Notes: generated by a model from the sequence alone, not told the origin. A DNA stretch of 20,208 nucleotides from CAMYLR01 sp039590215 (GCA_039590215.1 JBDHFX010000017.1:1-20208), one strand, 5' to 3'. Counted from the first letter of the stretch, positions 1 through 8,501 are shown. Numbers and translations: made by a program.

Positions 1-1
1 C

Positions 2-1216
2 TTGCCCCCGACTCGTCGTCTCCGAGGCCAGGCACTACTACCGGGACTCGTAAACGTCCACTCCCACGCGTTTCAGATCGGCCTGCGTGGGCGCGGGGAA
101 CGATTCCCGACCGGGCAGGGGAGCTTCTGGACCTGGCGCGAGGCGATGTACGAGCTGGTCGATACACTGGAGCCCCAGCGTTTCCGCGCGCTAGCGAAGC
201 ACGCTTTCCGCGAGATGCGGGACGCCGGGATCACAACGGTCGGCGAGTTTCACTACCTCCACCATGCGACAGCCGAGCGCGACTACGACCTCGATATGAT
301 CCTGCTCGAGGCCGCCGCCGAGGCCCGCATTCGGCTGGTGTTGCTAAGCACCCACTACGAGACAGGTGGCTTTGGGAAGCCACTGGAAGGGGGTCAACGC
401 CGGTTCGATACCCGATCACCGGATGAGTTCTGGAAGTCGATCGATCGACTTTCTCCTGGACTCGAGCCGGACATCCAGACGATCGGGGTGGCCGCGCACA
501 GCGTCCGAGCCGTTCCACTCGAAGCGATCGCTGAACTCCATGACGAGGCCAGCGATCGCAATCTCGTCTTTCACATCCATGTCGAGGAGCAACCGCGGGA
601 GATCGCGGATTGTGTTGGCATCCATGAGCGCCGGCCAATGGCACTGCTCAACGATGTGCTCGCCATCGATGATCTCGTCACCGCGGTCCATTGCACTCAC
701 ACCGCATCCGACGACATGCGATGTTTTCTCGAAAGCGGTGGCAATGTCTGCATCTGTCCGTTGACTGAGGCCAACCTCGGGGACGGAATTGCCAACGTTC
801 CCGCGATTCACGGTTCCAACGGGCAGATCTGCTTAGGGACCGATTCGAACGCCCGGATCTCGATGACCGAAGAGATGAGGTGGCTGGAGTACGTGCAGCG
901 GTTGAAGTCCCAGCGGCGAGGCGTCGTCACCGACGACGATGGCAAAACCGCGGCTGCGCTGCTCGACATCGCGACCGTCAACGGCGCACGTGCGCTCGGT
1001 GTCGACGCTGGGCTCATCGCGCCTGGTCTGTGGGCTGATTTTGTCGCCCTCGACTTGAGCGCCCCTGTGCTCAACGGATCCGACGAGGCGACGCTTCTCG
1101 ATGCGTGGGTTTTTGGTACCGGCAACGAGGCCGTTGCTGCGACGTGCGTGGGTGGCGATTGGCTTCCATCTCAGCCGACCCATGTGGCCAATGCAGAGTC
1201 TAAAAACTCACATTAG
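2..1216 (+). CDS. hutF: Formimidoylglutamate deiminase (HutF), 5' end outside the window
   Basis: This amidohydrolase-superfamily enzyme hydrolyses N-formimino-L-glutamate to N-formyl-L-glutamate and ammonia, a cytoplasmic step of the five-step histidine degradation route. The visible 404 residues start just before the first metal-binding motif (VNVHSHAFQ), which is followed by the HutF-typical stretch SFWTWREAMY. Further along are HIHVEEQPREIADC (metal His), AVHCTHT, and the aspartate motif LGTDSNARIS. Full-length HutF is about 450 residues with a short beta-sandwich N-terminus, so some 40-50 residues should lie upstream. The TTG at base 2 is simply the first possible start in an open frame, not the true start. 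The stop overlaps that of the convergent small gene by three bases. No other hut gene is visible downstream. Family assignment is confident. Confidence 0.92.
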   Translation: MPPTRRLRGQALLPGLVNVHSHAFQIGLRGRGERFPTGQGSFWTWREAMYELVDTLEPQRFRALAKHAFREMRDAGITTVGEFHYLHHATAERDYDLDMILLEAAAEARIRLVLLSTHYETGGFGKPLEGGQRRFDTRSPDEFWKSIDRLSPGLEPDIQTIGVAAHSVRAVPLEAIAELHDEASDRNLVFHIHVEEQPREIADCVGIHERRPMALLNDVLAIDDLVTAVHCTHTASDDMRCFLESGGNVCICPLTEANLGDGIANVPAIHGSNGQICLGTDSNARISMTEEMRWLEYVQRLKSQRRGVVTDDDGKTAAALLDIATVNGARALGVDAGLIAPGLWADFVALDLSAPVLNGSDEATLLDAWVFGTGNEAVAATCVGGDWLPSQPTHVANAESKNSH

Positions 1217-1455
1217 CCAACGTCGCGTGTCGGCGATCGTTTCTCATAGCGGGTGGCGTGCTCACGCATAATCATATCAAACTTCGACCACCCGACTTTG
1301 TGACCATAGTGGCTCTTCTTCGGAAACCAAACGATCGATCCCTTTGAGACCGTCAACGTTCCCAAAAGCTCGCCGTCCTCGCGAACTCGGAAAATCACAT
1401 CCGAGCGATCGAGCGCTCGCTGTGGCATCTCAAAACCGACATCGTGTTTGGGCAA
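1213..1455 (-). CDS. Small conserved protein of unknown function (80 aa)
   Basis: An 80-residue soluble protein with a compact core (GELLGTLTVSKGSIVWFPKK, then KVGWSKFDMIMREH) that I recall from many unrelated bacterial genomes as a conserved hypothetical. No function is assigned. The frame begins at a TTG codon, and the choice is supported by a strong AGGAGG Shine-Dalgarno at 1462-1467, six bases upstream. An internal ATG (MPQRAL) has no such site. There is no signal peptide or membrane segment, and the C-terminus is basic. It is convergent with hutF, and the two stop codons overlap. It is divergent from the membrane protein gene starting at 1516, so the 60 bases between must hold both promoters; I cannot pick out clear -35/-10 boxes there. 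Confidence 0.75.
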   Translation of the reverse strand: MPKHDVGFEMPQRALDRSDVIFRVREDGELLGTLTVSKGSIVWFPKKSHYGHKVGWSKFDMIMREHATRYEKRSPTRDVG

Positions 1456-1515
1456 GCTGTTCCTCCTCTCGATCTGTCTGAGTACCGAATACGAGCCTAC
1501 GCACCGGAGGAAGCA

Positions 1516-2466
1516 ATGACCAGTAACCAGAGTTTGTGGAAGCTCGCAGAATGGGTGGGCCTGCTGGCCACGCCGGTTCTCCTCGTCGGCCTCTTCCAGT
1601 GGCCAGAACCGACGCTCAAGATCTTGTGGAACGTGGTGATCCCGTTGGTGCCGGCGTCACTCTTGCTGACGCCGCTGCTGTGGCGGAACACCTGTCCGCT
1701 GTCCACGTTAAACCTGTACGGGAACAAGCTCGCTGACAGACCCTGGCCACCGTCTTGGTTTGTTACGGTGGCGCCTATCCTTGGAATCGCGCTGTTCGCC
1801 GCCCTCGTACCGGCCAGACGGTTTCTGTTCAACCAAAACGGGCCGGTGTTGGCAATCACGATCGTGGCCGTCGGTGCATTGGCTGTGTTGCTAGGCGCAC
1901 TGTTCAAGGTCAAGTCTGGCTTCTGCAATGGCGTCTGTCCCGTGCTGCCGGTCGAACGCCTCTACGGTCAACGTCCGATCCTGAAGATCGGTCACACGCG
2001 GTGTTGCACCGAGTGCACCGCCACTTGTATCGACCCATCACCTCAACAAGCGCCCCTGGTAGCACTCGGCGAGACCCGAGACTCGAGCCGCTGGTTGGCT
2101 ACCCCGTTTGGAGCATTCGCCGCAGCTTTCCCGGGGTTTGTACTCGGGTACTTCCAGACGGTGGATGGACCGCTGAGTTCAGCGGCTTCGGTCTATGCGA
2201 CGGTGTTTCTAGGCGCCGCGGCGAGCTATGCGATCGTCGCCGTCATCGTGGGGCTCGTGAGGATTCCGGCTGGAAGGATTCTACCGGTGTTGGCCGCGCT
2301 GGCGGTCGGAACCTATTACTGGTTCGCCGCCCCGCAGCTGGCAGCAACCCTGGCCCTTGGTGCCGCTGCTGGTCACATCGCGAGAGTGGCGTTTGTGCTG
2401 TTCGTGATGGCGTGGTGGCTTCGAGCGCAGTTTGGAACCACCACCGTTTCCGCCAAGCCGGCCTAG
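1516..2466 (+). CDS. Polytopic membrane protein with NapH/NosR-like cysteine clusters
   Basis: A 316-residue integral membrane protein with about six to eight hydrophobic segments. Cysteines cluster on one loop: FCNGVCP (Cys137, Cys141) and TRCCTECTATC (Cys163, 164, 167, 171), each near the end of a transmembrane helix, plus a lone WRNTCPL (Cys60) after the second helix. This resembles the membrane-embedded, 4Fe-4S-binding electron-transfer proteins of the NapH/NosR/CcoG type, though the spacing is not the classical CxxCxxCxxxCP ferredoxin motif. A quinol-to-acceptor or membrane redox role is therefore only an inference. The ATG at 1516 is preferred to the upstream in-frame ATG at 1444 because GGAGGA at 1506-1511 is well placed, and because 1444 would overlap the divergent gene. 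The stop shares the bases CTAG with the convergent gene at 2463. Confidence 0.8.
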   Translation: MTSNQSLWKLAEWVGLLATPVLLVGLFQWPEPTLKILWNVVIPLVPASLLLTPLLWRNTCPLSTLNLYGNKLADRPWPPSWFVTVAPILGIALFAALVPARRFLFNQNGPVLAITIVAVGALAVLLGALFKVKSGFCNGVCPVLPVERLYGQRPILKIGHTRCCTECTATCIDPSPQQAPLVALGETRDSSRWLATPFGAFAAAFPGFVLGYFQTVDGPLSSAASVYATVFLGAAASYAIVAVIVGLVRIPAGRILPVLAALAVGTYYWFAAPQLAATLALGAAAGHIARVAFVLFVMAWWLRAQFGTTTVSAKPA

Positions 2467-2699
2467 TCAGACTCGTCAGCGTCCCACCAGCCGGCTACCA
2501 ACTCCTTCGCGGATTCGGCATCATCAGATCGAACGGCAACGTGAAACGGACCGAAAGGCGGCTTGGATCCAAACCCGATCGACCCCCCGTCTTCGAGAAC
2601 GGCCGTGATACCCCCATCTTCGAGAAGCTCCACCAACAGCTCGGCCTTGTGCCGGGCGTCACAGGTCGCGACGACCACCAGGCCGTCGGTATCAGTCAC
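2463..2699 (-). CDS. DUF2007-like putative signal-transducing protein (78 aa)
   Basis: A 78-residue acidic soluble protein with the pattern of the DUF2007 (putative signal transducing protein) family. An opening strand VVVATCD is followed by a helix with hydrophobic residues on one face (HKAELLVELLEDGGI), a strand with a gain of acidic residues, a glycine-rich loop, and FHVAVRSDDAESAKELV. The fold resembles a small ferredoxin-like or PII-like domain; its biochemical role is not established. The start is GTG, with only a weak purine run upstream. It lies 18 bases after the stop of the membrane protein gene 2718-3425, so the two are probably cotranscribed. Its TAG stop shares the palindrome CTAG with the stop of the convergent gene. 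Confidence 0.7.
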   Translation of the reverse strand: MTDTDGLVVVATCDARHKAELLVELLEDGGITAVLEDGGSIGFGSKPPFGPFHVAVRSDDAESAKELVAGWWDADESD

Positions 2700-2717
2700 G
2701 CTTGACCACCCGATTCC

Positions 2718-3425
2718 TCAGGTCGCCGCCGCCAGTGGTTCGGAGAGCGTTTCTTTGGGCGTCTTTATGTTCCAGCGGTATCCCGCCCAGATGAGGATTA
2801 TGCCGATGAACTCCATGACGTACAAGACTTCGGTGTGTCCCATGCGAGTCGCCATTCCGCCGATGCCCGGCAAAAGCGCGCCCACTGCTATCAGCACGTT
2901 ACCGACAAAGCGGTGGTGAGTGTCAGCCCTGCGATAGAATCGCACCGCGGACAACGCTGCGCCGCCAACGAGGAAGATAAAGGCGTAGGTGTTGATGAAC
3001 GGGCTAAAGAGACGCACCCATTGCCACCCAAAAACCGCACCCGTCAAGCGGTGCGGTTCGACAACGGCGTGATTGATCGGCGACAGAATCACGCAAGCCG
3101 CGGCGACCCCGATGTAGGGCAAGAGCACGCGCGTCAGACGATCAGCTGTCCGCCGTTTCAGCAACAAGTACACGGTGCCCTGCGCGAGCGGCGCGCCACC
3201 CAGCAGGGCACCCGAGATGTACCAAGCCTTGAACACGACTGCGTTCCAACCGAATAGAGTGACCAGCGATTCGGTTAGCGTTCCGACTCCGTACAGCAGA
3301 ATGCCAACCGACCACCACAGCAGGTGTGTCCCGCCGCGCTCGCGATACCGCTCGAACACGACTCGCGCGAACAGCAACGCGATCACCGTGGTCGCGATCG
3401 GAATGAAGTGGACCGGCTCTCTCAC
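2718..3425 (-). CDS. Seven-helix membrane protein of unknown function
   Basis: A 235-residue protein with about seven hydrophobic segments, evenly spaced from residue 8 to residue 220, and short charged loops (RYRERGG, KRRTADR, YRRADTHHR). I do not recognise a named family with certainty. The even spacing and small size resemble bacterial seven-TM sensor-like modules found without a signalling domain. The start is a GTG directly behind GAGGGGGAGG (3427-3436). This leaves very little space between ribosome-binding site and start, so the true start may be a few codons downstream. It is the first gene of a likely pair with the DUF2007-like gene. The 38-base gap to the TonB receptor stop suggests readthrough from that gene is possible. 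Confidence 0.7.
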   Translation of the reverse strand: MREPVHFIPIATTVIALLFARVVFERYRERGGTHLLWWSVGILLYGVGTLTESLVTLFGWNAVVFKAWYISGALLGGAPLAQGTVYLLLKRRTADRLTRVLLPYIGVAAACVILSPINHAVVEPHRLTGAVFGWQWVRLFSPFINTYAFIFLVGGAALSAVRFYRRADTHHRFVGNVLIAVGALLPGIGGMATRMGHTEVLYVMEFIGIILIWAGYRWNIKTPKETLSEPLAAAT

Positions 3426-3442
3426 ACCTCCCCCTCGTCGTT

Positions 3443-3467
3443 AACGCTAGTTGAAGACCAACGCTAG
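3443..3467. repeat. Short direct repeat AACGCTAG, two copies
   Basis: The octamer AACGCTAG occurs at 3443-3450 and again at 3460-3467, separated by nine bases. The second copy contains the TAG stop of the TonB receptor, read on the minus strand as CTAGCGTT. Two eight-base matches so close together could be chance, a slippage scar or a protein-binding pair; nothing else supports a function. Confidence 0.3.
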
Positions 3468-5653
3468 AAGTCCAACCCCCACGTCACGATTAGCGTCCGC
3501 CCGGGCTCCGGTCGGAAGAAGGCCGCATTCGAGAACTCGGCGTACAATTCGTCCGTGAGGTTGGCGATGGTGATCCCGATCCGTTGCCGATACGACGTGT
3601 TCTCGAACAGGGTCAAACCGCCACGAAGGGTGTGCGTTGTAAACGCCGGCAGCTCAGAGCCTACCGGATTGCTGACCAGGAGAACGTCTTCGCGATCGCC
3701 GTTGCGACGCAGCCGATACTCGGCAAACCACTGCTCACCTGGATCCTCGATCCCGACGTGTAGGTTCAGCTTGCTCGAGAACGACTCGCCAACCGGGTTG
3801 GACCTGTCGAGCTCGTCCCGCGTCGACAGGTACGTGTAGTTCCCTCCGAAGTAGACGCCGTTCAGGAGCTGAACGTCGCCGGCGAGCTCGATTCCACGGA
3901 AGAGAAGCTCATCGACATTGACGTTCTCGAACTCGGGTAGCTCGTTGATGGTGTTACCCGTCGGCGCGATCCGAATACCATCCTTGACCTTGTTACGGAA
4001 CACAAATCCTTCGACATAGAACAACCTGCCGCGATACCGAGCCCCGACGTCGACGTTGACGCTGGTCTCTGGCTCCAGGTCGGGATTCCGCGCCTGAAAC
4101 GCGGCGCCCTCGGGCGTCGGTCCGCTGAAGAACAGCTCGACCAGGTTTGGCGCCCGAAATGCCCGACCAATCGAGCCAATCACGTTCAGATTCTCGGTCA
4201 CCCCAACGGTCGCGCCGGCCGATGCAACCACGGTTTGGTGCGATTGCGATTCTAGCGAAGCGTCCAAGCCCGGCGTCGGATCGGCTTCGGCCTGCACGTC
4301 CTGGAACCGCACCCCCAGGACGACAGATACGTCGGACGGCAGCGTGATCTCATCCTGCAGAAATCCTCCCACGCTCCGAAACATCGCGTTGGGAACCGAA
4401 GACGTATCGTCCTCTTCGATCATCGGGGGACCAAACCCCAAAATCGTGGTGGTAGTTAGATCCGTGTTCTTGGAGTCGTCCCGGAAGAAATCCAACCCGT
4501 AGGTAAGACGATGGCGCTCCGCGGCCTGCTTCTTGGCCTCCGCTCTGAAGCCCGCGGTCTCGAGATCGGTGAAGTTCTCGGTTTTGACCTCCAGCGTGGC
4601 CCCGGGGCCAATGCCGGTGATCAAGCCAAGCTCGAGCTCCCGTTCGTTGTCCTGAACGTACCCCACCACATCGAGTTCATCCGCGACAGCCGTATTCAGA
4701 CCGTACGTCCGATACCGAAGCGTGTACTTGTCGAAATCCTGAAACGGGTAGATGATCTCGATCAACGGGTCATCGGGCGCAAACGCTGCCGGATCGACAA
4801 AGCCAAACCCGGTACGGTCGGCACGATATCGCTCCAGCTTGAACGTCAGATCCTGATCCGGAGACGGAGCGAAACCGAGTAGCAGATTGAAGCTGTCGTC
4901 CTGGATCCCCGTGTTCTGGACTTCGGTGTCTGAATCCAAGGAAATGTTGCCGAACGATCCAGACGGCGCGTTGTAGGGATCGCTATCTCGGTAGGTGCCA
5001 CTGGCCAAGAAAGAGAATTGACCATTCCGACCGGAAAGGTTGATCGCACCCTTGTTTTGGTCGTCGTGGCTGCTAAAGCGATATCCAACCGTGCCATGCA
5101 CGCCCTCTTGAGTTGGCACGCGAGTTACCACGTTGACCACGCCGCCGATCGCGTCAGTGCCGTAGAGCACAGAAGCCGGTCCCCGAACAACCTCCACACT
5201 CTCGACGGAGGCCACGTCTACGAGGGCGGGGATCTCACCGAAATCCTGCTGACGACGCGAGTTGTTGAGCCGCATTCCGTCTTGCAGGAGCAGAATGCGC
5301 TGACCCCGCTGACCGCGGATCGTTGGACGCGTCTGGTTCGTCCCGACACCACTCACGTCCAACCCAGGCAGATCCTTGAACAGATCGGTCACGGTATTTG
5401 GAGCCCGATCTCGGATCATCCACTCATCGAGCACGCTCACTGGCGCGTGACTGTCGAAGACATCGGTGGCGGACCGTGTAACCGTCACCGTGATCGGTGT
5501 AACCCAGATGAGATCCAGCTCGATCTGCTGCGTCGTGTCTTGAGCCTGGTCGGCCTGAGCAACCACCGTGCCGGCAGACATCAGAAGCATGAGGGCGACT
5601 AGTGCAGGGTAGCGCCGAAGGCCGATGCTGAAAGACTCACGGAGTAGGTTCAT
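3464..5653 (-). CDS. TonB-dependent outer-membrane receptor
   Basis: A 729-residue outer-membrane beta-barrel receptor that would import a scarce ligand using TonB energy. From ATG 5653 there is a cleavable signal peptide (core ALVALMLLMSAG, then VVAQA), a TonB-box-like stretch (PITVTVTRS), a plug domain (RGQRGQRILLLQDGMRLN, VEVVRGPASVLYGTDAIGGVVN), then the barrel ending in the aromatic residue F. Around residue 500 are a FRAP box and, about 25 residues later, an NPDL box, as in heme/hemoglobin-type receptors and relatives. There is no histidine between the boxes, so the heme-receptor reading is not supported and the substrate is open. ATG 5653 is chosen over 5686 because of AAAGGAG at 5664-5670. 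It follows the two-component genes on the same strand. Confidence 0.93.
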   Translation of the reverse strand: MNLLRESFSIGLRRYPALVALMLLMSAGTVVAQADQAQDTTQQIELDLIWVTPITVTVTRSATDVFDSHAPVSVLDEWMIRDRAPNTVTDLFKDLPGLDVSGVGTNQTRPTIRGQRGQRILLLQDGMRLNNSRRQQDFGEIPALVDVASVESVEVVRGPASVLYGTDAIGGVVNVVTRVPTQEGVHGTVGYRFSSHDDQNKGAINLSGRNGQFSFLASGTYRDSDPYNAPSGSFGNISLDSDTEVQNTGIQDDSFNLLLGFAPSPDQDLTFKLERYRADRTGFGFVDPAAFAPDDPLIEIIYPFQDFDKYTLRYRTYGLNTAVADELDVVGYVQDNERELELGLITGIGPGATLEVKTENFTDLETAGFRAEAKKQAAERHRLTYGLDFFRDDSKNTDLTTTTILGFGPPMIEEDDTSSVPNAMFRSVGGFLQDEITLPSDVSVVLGVRFQDVQAEADPTPGLDASLESQSHQTVVASAGATVGVTENLNVIGSIGRAFRAPNLVELFFSGPTPEGAAFQARNPDLEPETSVNVDVGARYRGRLFYVEGFVFRNKVKDGIRIAPTGNTINELPEFENVNVDELLFRGIELAGDVQLLNGVYFGGNYTYLSTRDELDRSNPVGESFSSKLNLHVGIEDPGEQWFAEYRLRRNGDREDVLLVSNPVGSELPAFTTHTLRGGLTLFENTSYRQRIGITIANLTDELYAEFSNAAFFRPEPGRTLIVTWGLDF

Positions 5654-5742
5654 GGACGCCCATCTCCTTTCAGTGACGTATGTCATACATAAGCTTACGA
5701 CCCGATTGTAGGGGTTTGTAGCACACCGAGTAATTCGGGATT

Positions 5743-5764
5743 CTACGGCCTCAAAAGCCCGTAG
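5743..5764. promoter_or_regulatory. Inverted repeat between response regulator and TonB receptor
   Basis: CTACGG at 5743-5748 is mirrored by CCGTAG at 5759-5764. One mismatch further in, another pair extends the stem around a six-base loop. It lies 15 bases beyond the response-regulator stop and about 90 bases before the receptor start. No T-run follows on the minus strand, so a classical terminator is not supported; an operator or an attenuating hairpin is possible. The rest of the 126-base gap (5654-5779) must contain the receptor promoter, including a CCCCTAC heptamer (minus strand, about 5708-5714) that matches half of the palindrome at 8570-8587. Confidence 0.35.
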
Positions 5765-5779
5765 TAATACGGATGGTAA

Positions 5780-6439
5780 CTACTCAGGAACGAGGCCGGT
5801 CTTGAGCGCCAGACGCGTAAGCTCAGCGACGGAGTGGATGTCGAGCTTTCGCATCAGGTTTTCCCGGTGTGTCTCCACGGTGCGGACGCTGATGCCAAGC
5901 TCGGCCGCGACTTCCTTGTTCGATCTCCCCATGGCGACATGAACCAGCACCTCTCGTTCGCGGTTTGTCAGCGACTCTATTCTCTGTCGCTTCGACCCCA
6001 CCTGGACCTCTCCGCGAAGTGCAGCGCTGAGTCGACTGGCGACCGGCGGGCTGAAGAACTCCTCGCCGCTGTGTACGGCCCGTACAGCGTCCCTGAGCTC
6101 GATGGGTAGAGAGTCCTTGAGCACGTACCCGTGGACCCCCGCTCGTACCGCACCCAACACGAACTCCGCGTGATCGTGCATGCTGAGAATCAAAATCCGC
6201 GCTTCGGGCACGCTGCGCCGAAGCTTGGCCGCGACCTTCAAACCTGACTCGCCCGGCATTGAGATATCCAACAGGATCACGTCAGGCCGGTGCGATTCGG
6301 CCAGCCTCAGCGCCTCTTCGCCGCTAGCCGCCTCGGCGGTCACTTCGAGACCGCTGCCCTCATTCAAGACGTGACGAATCCCCTCCCGTACCAGAGGGTG
6401 ATCGTCAACCACGAGGACCCGTATGTTCTCCGAACTCAC
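5780..6439 (-). CDS. NarL/FixJ-family response regulator
   Basis: A 219-residue cytoplasmic DNA-binding response regulator. The receiver domain (about 6-120) has all signature residues: Asp12-Asp13, phosphoacceptor Asp58 in VILLDISMP, Ser87 in ILILSMHD, and Lys108 in YVLKDS. The C-terminal LuxR-type helix-turn-helix (about 153-217) is canonical: LTNREREVLVHVAMGRSNKE, then ISVRTVETHRENLMRKL. Length is typical for NarL/NreC/UhpA-type regulators. The start is GTG, sharing GTGA with the TGA of the upstream histidine kinase, so the two are translationally coupled and surely partners. Targets are unknown; the adjacent TonB receptor and the palindrome upstream of the cysteine-rich protein are the nearest candidates. 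Confidence 0.95.
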   Translation of the reverse strand: MSSENIRVLVVDDHPLVREGIRHVLNEGSGLEVTAEAASGEEALRLAESHRPDVILLDISMPGESGLKVAAKLRRSVPEARILILSMHDHAEFVLGAVRAGVHGYVLKDSLPIELRDAVRAVHSGEEFFSPPVASRLSAALRGEVQVGSKRQRIESLTNREREVLVHVAMGRSNKEVAAELGISVRTVETHRENLMRKLDIHSVAELTRLALKTGLVPE

Positions 6440-8214
6440 GTCGCTGGCCCGTCCAACGGCACTCGGACGCTAAGGTCCACCCCTTTACCCGGATCACCCG
6501 TCACGCTGACGGAACCGCCGAGCCCAGCGATACGCTCTCGCATACCTACCAGACCCACTCGGCCCTCAGCCGACAAGCGGTCAATCCCACCGGGGTGTAG
6601 CCCGGTGCCATCGTCTCTTACATGAACCACAATCTGTTCTTCTGTTGAATCCACCATCACTTCGACCGTACTCGCTTCCGCATGCCGGGCCACATTTGTC
6701 AGCCCCTCCTGTAGAACACGAAACAAGGCCAATTCGGCTTCGGCCGACAGCTCAGGCAGGGCATCCGGCGCCACGAAACGGATAGCGAGTCCAGTCGTCT
6801 CGCCAAAGTCTCCCACCAACGCATGAAGCGCGGGAAGTAGGCCGAGCTCATCGAGCACCGACGGTCTTAGATCCTGGGTCACTCTGCGAATGCTATCGAT
6901 TCCGGTATCGATCAGCTCGATCACTTGTTCGAGCCGCACAGCCTCCTCGGCTTGAGCCGACTCGCTTACGAGGCCGAGGTTCAGTTTGACCGCAGAGAAT
7001 ACTTGTGCCGTCTCGTCGTGTAATTCTCGCGAGATGCGGCGTCGCTGCTCCTCATGCTGTCGCACCATCCTCGAAGCGAGGCGCTCGAGCTCAGCAGTAC
7101 GAATCCGCAATTGCTGATCGAGATCGGCCTTCTCGAGCGCGACACCAATTTGCTGACCGAGAGCAACAAGAAAGCGGGCATCGAGCGCAGCAAAGGGATC
7201 GCTGGAATCGCCGATCACGACGATCGCACCGGTTGCCTCCGATCCGCGCAGGACGGGCAGAGCAGCAGCATACGTGCTGTCCTTCGAATCCATACTTCGG
7301 ACACCGTCCCAGGCGGTGCCGGCGTGAGCTGCCTCCGGGTGGCCTGTCGTGACTGCACGATCGATCGCTTGAGCCAGATCGCCTTGCGGCTTCTCCTCCT
7401 CCCAATGTGCGCAGATTCCCGCGCCACGAATAAGCTCCCGTTCGCCATCCGCCACTTGGTACATCGCCGCGCCTTTCACGGCCGGCAGACTCATCAGGCG
7501 ATTGAGTAGCACGTCGAGGATCTCGACCCGTCCTTCGCCACGCTGAAGGTCTCCCGATAGCGCGGAAAGTGTCCCCAGGCCACGGTGAAGCTCTTCGAGT
7601 ACGAGCAGCATGATTCCCGCACCCATAGCCAGCACGAAGATGATGTCGACGTAATAGCCCCACGGGCTCCAGACACCCCGGGCGCGGAGAAACGGATAGT
7701 CGAGATGATGTACACTCCACAGGAGGAGCGAGACGGCCAGCAGCCGCGCTCCGGTCGACCCGACTCTCCGGTCGTAACGATAGAACACCCAACCTGTCCA
7801 CAACGTGGCCAAACTCAGGAATACAACCATCGGCGCGGCCGCGGCGAGGAAGTTGTCCAACCGGTACATCGCCACGTACGACCAGATCGCCGGGAACGCG
7901 ACGAACACCAGGTAACGGGGCTTCCACGTCAACTGCTGCGAGAAAACGAGCGCTGCCCAAAGAAGAGCGAGAGCGGTCAAACCGGTGAGCACCTGATGCC
8001 AGAACAGCAACGGCCGCGACCCGGTAAACACGAAGCCGATGATCACGCCCATCCTCAGGAGATACAGGAGCCACGCGAGCGCCCAATACCCGAAGTACGG
8101 CTTGTGGTAACGTCGAAACAGATACAGGAAGACGATGGCCAACCCCAGCGTGACCATCGCTTGTAGAAACGCCGCCGCGATCTCGGCGGTCGTGACCTCG
8201 GGGACAGAAAACAT
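6436..8214 (-). CDS. Membrane histidine kinase, HisKA_3 (NarX/DegS-type), with GAF domain
   Basis: A 592-residue sensor kinase that should phosphorylate the regulator encoded immediately downstream. The N-terminal 210 residues form about seven transmembrane helices (a membrane-embedded sensor). A GAF-like domain follows at about 235-362, then a coiled linker. The HisKA_3 dimerisation/phosphoacceptor domain has RRRISRELHDETAQ (His399). The C-terminal HATPase domain has the N-box EGLTNVARHAEAS and glycine boxes VRDDGTGL and GLVGMRERIAGLGG. The start ATG has AGAGGG upstream. The ligand is not evident: no heme-, Fe-S- or PAS-type cofactor motif is visible, and the GAF domain has no clustered cysteines. 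It is probably first in an operon with the regulator and perhaps the TonB receptor. Confidence 0.93.
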   Translation of the reverse strand: MFSVPEVTTAEIAAAFLQAMVTLGLAIVFLYLFRRYHKPYFGYWALAWLLYLLRMGVIIGFVFTGSRPLLFWHQVLTGLTALALLWAALVFSQQLTWKPRYLVFVAFPAIWSYVAMYRLDNFLAAAAPMVVFLSLATLWTGWVFYRYDRRVGSTGARLLAVSLLLWSVHHLDYPFLRARGVWSPWGYYVDIIFVLAMGAGIMLLVLEELHRGLGTLSALSGDLQRGEGRVEILDVLLNRLMSLPAVKGAAMYQVADGERELIRGAGICAHWEEEKPQGDLAQAIDRAVTTGHPEAAHAGTAWDGVRSMDSKDSTYAAALPVLRGSEATGAIVVIGDSSDPFAALDARFLVALGQQIGVALEKADLDQQLRIRTAELERLASRMVRQHEEQRRRISRELHDETAQVFSAVKLNLGLVSESAQAEEAVRLEQVIELIDTGIDSIRRVTQDLRPSVLDELGLLPALHALVGDFGETTGLAIRFVAPDALPELSAEAELALFRVLQEGLTNVARHAEASTVEVMVDSTEEQIVVHVRDDGTGLHPGGIDRLSAEGRVGLVGMRERIAGLGGSVSVTGDPGKGVDLSVRVPLDGPAT

Positions 8215-8297
8215 GACCCTCTGAACGATAGTGGATGCCCGGGAACACGCAATCCGAGCGTCGCCCCTCGGTGAGGCGCCAATCTGTCAGGGGCTGG

Positions 8298-8501
8298 CTA
8301 GGCCGCTTCTTGTGCTACCAGCGGGTCTTTCTCCTCGTCCTCCGACTCGGTGCCGCGGTGACAGGCGCATTCGCACCCTTTCAGGCCACACATCTTCTGC
8401 TCGCACATCTTGCGACATGCGGGCGCATGGCGCTCGATTACCGGCCGTAGCGCCACTCCCGCGGCTATACCGACCAACATCGTCAAAAACGTCTTCTTCA
8501 T
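8298..8501 (-). CDS. Small membrane-anchored cysteine-rich protein (67 aa)
   Basis: A 67-residue protein with an N-terminal hydrophobic segment (FLTMLVGIAAGVAL), then a short cysteine/histidine-rich stretch (ACRKMCEQKMCGLKGCECACH, six Cys and one His within 21 residues) and an acidic tail. The segment could be a signal anchor or uncleaved signal peptide, placing the cysteines in the periplasm. The cysteine density suggests metal binding or disulfides, but no known family is recognised. The ATG at 8501 is chosen over an upstream in-frame start at 8555 because GGAGGA (8506-8511) precedes it at good distance. Its own promoter region holds the perfect palindrome at 8570-8587. It lies upstream of the histidine kinase on the same strand, with an 83-base gap. 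Confidence 0.72.
   Translation of the reverse strand: MKKTFLTMLVGIAAGVALRPVIERHAPACRKMCEQKMCGLKGCECACHRGTESEDEEKDPLVAQEAA

Noticed and set aside
1755..2705. A 316-codon plus-strand frame over the cysteine-cluster membrane protein
   Set aside because: The translation is Arg/Ser/Pro-rich with no domain, and it lies in another frame of a gene with clear helices and a good ribosome-binding site.
5687..5779. A possible small RNA or riboswitch in the receptor leader
   Set aside because: Only a short inverted repeat is visible, with no known riboswitch core such as a cobalamin box that I can identify.
7091..8248. A 385-codon minus-strand frame over the kinase N-terminus
   Set aside because: It overlaps the histidine kinase in a different frame, is Arg/Pro-rich, and lacks any motif; the kinase frame has the proper helices and GAF domain.
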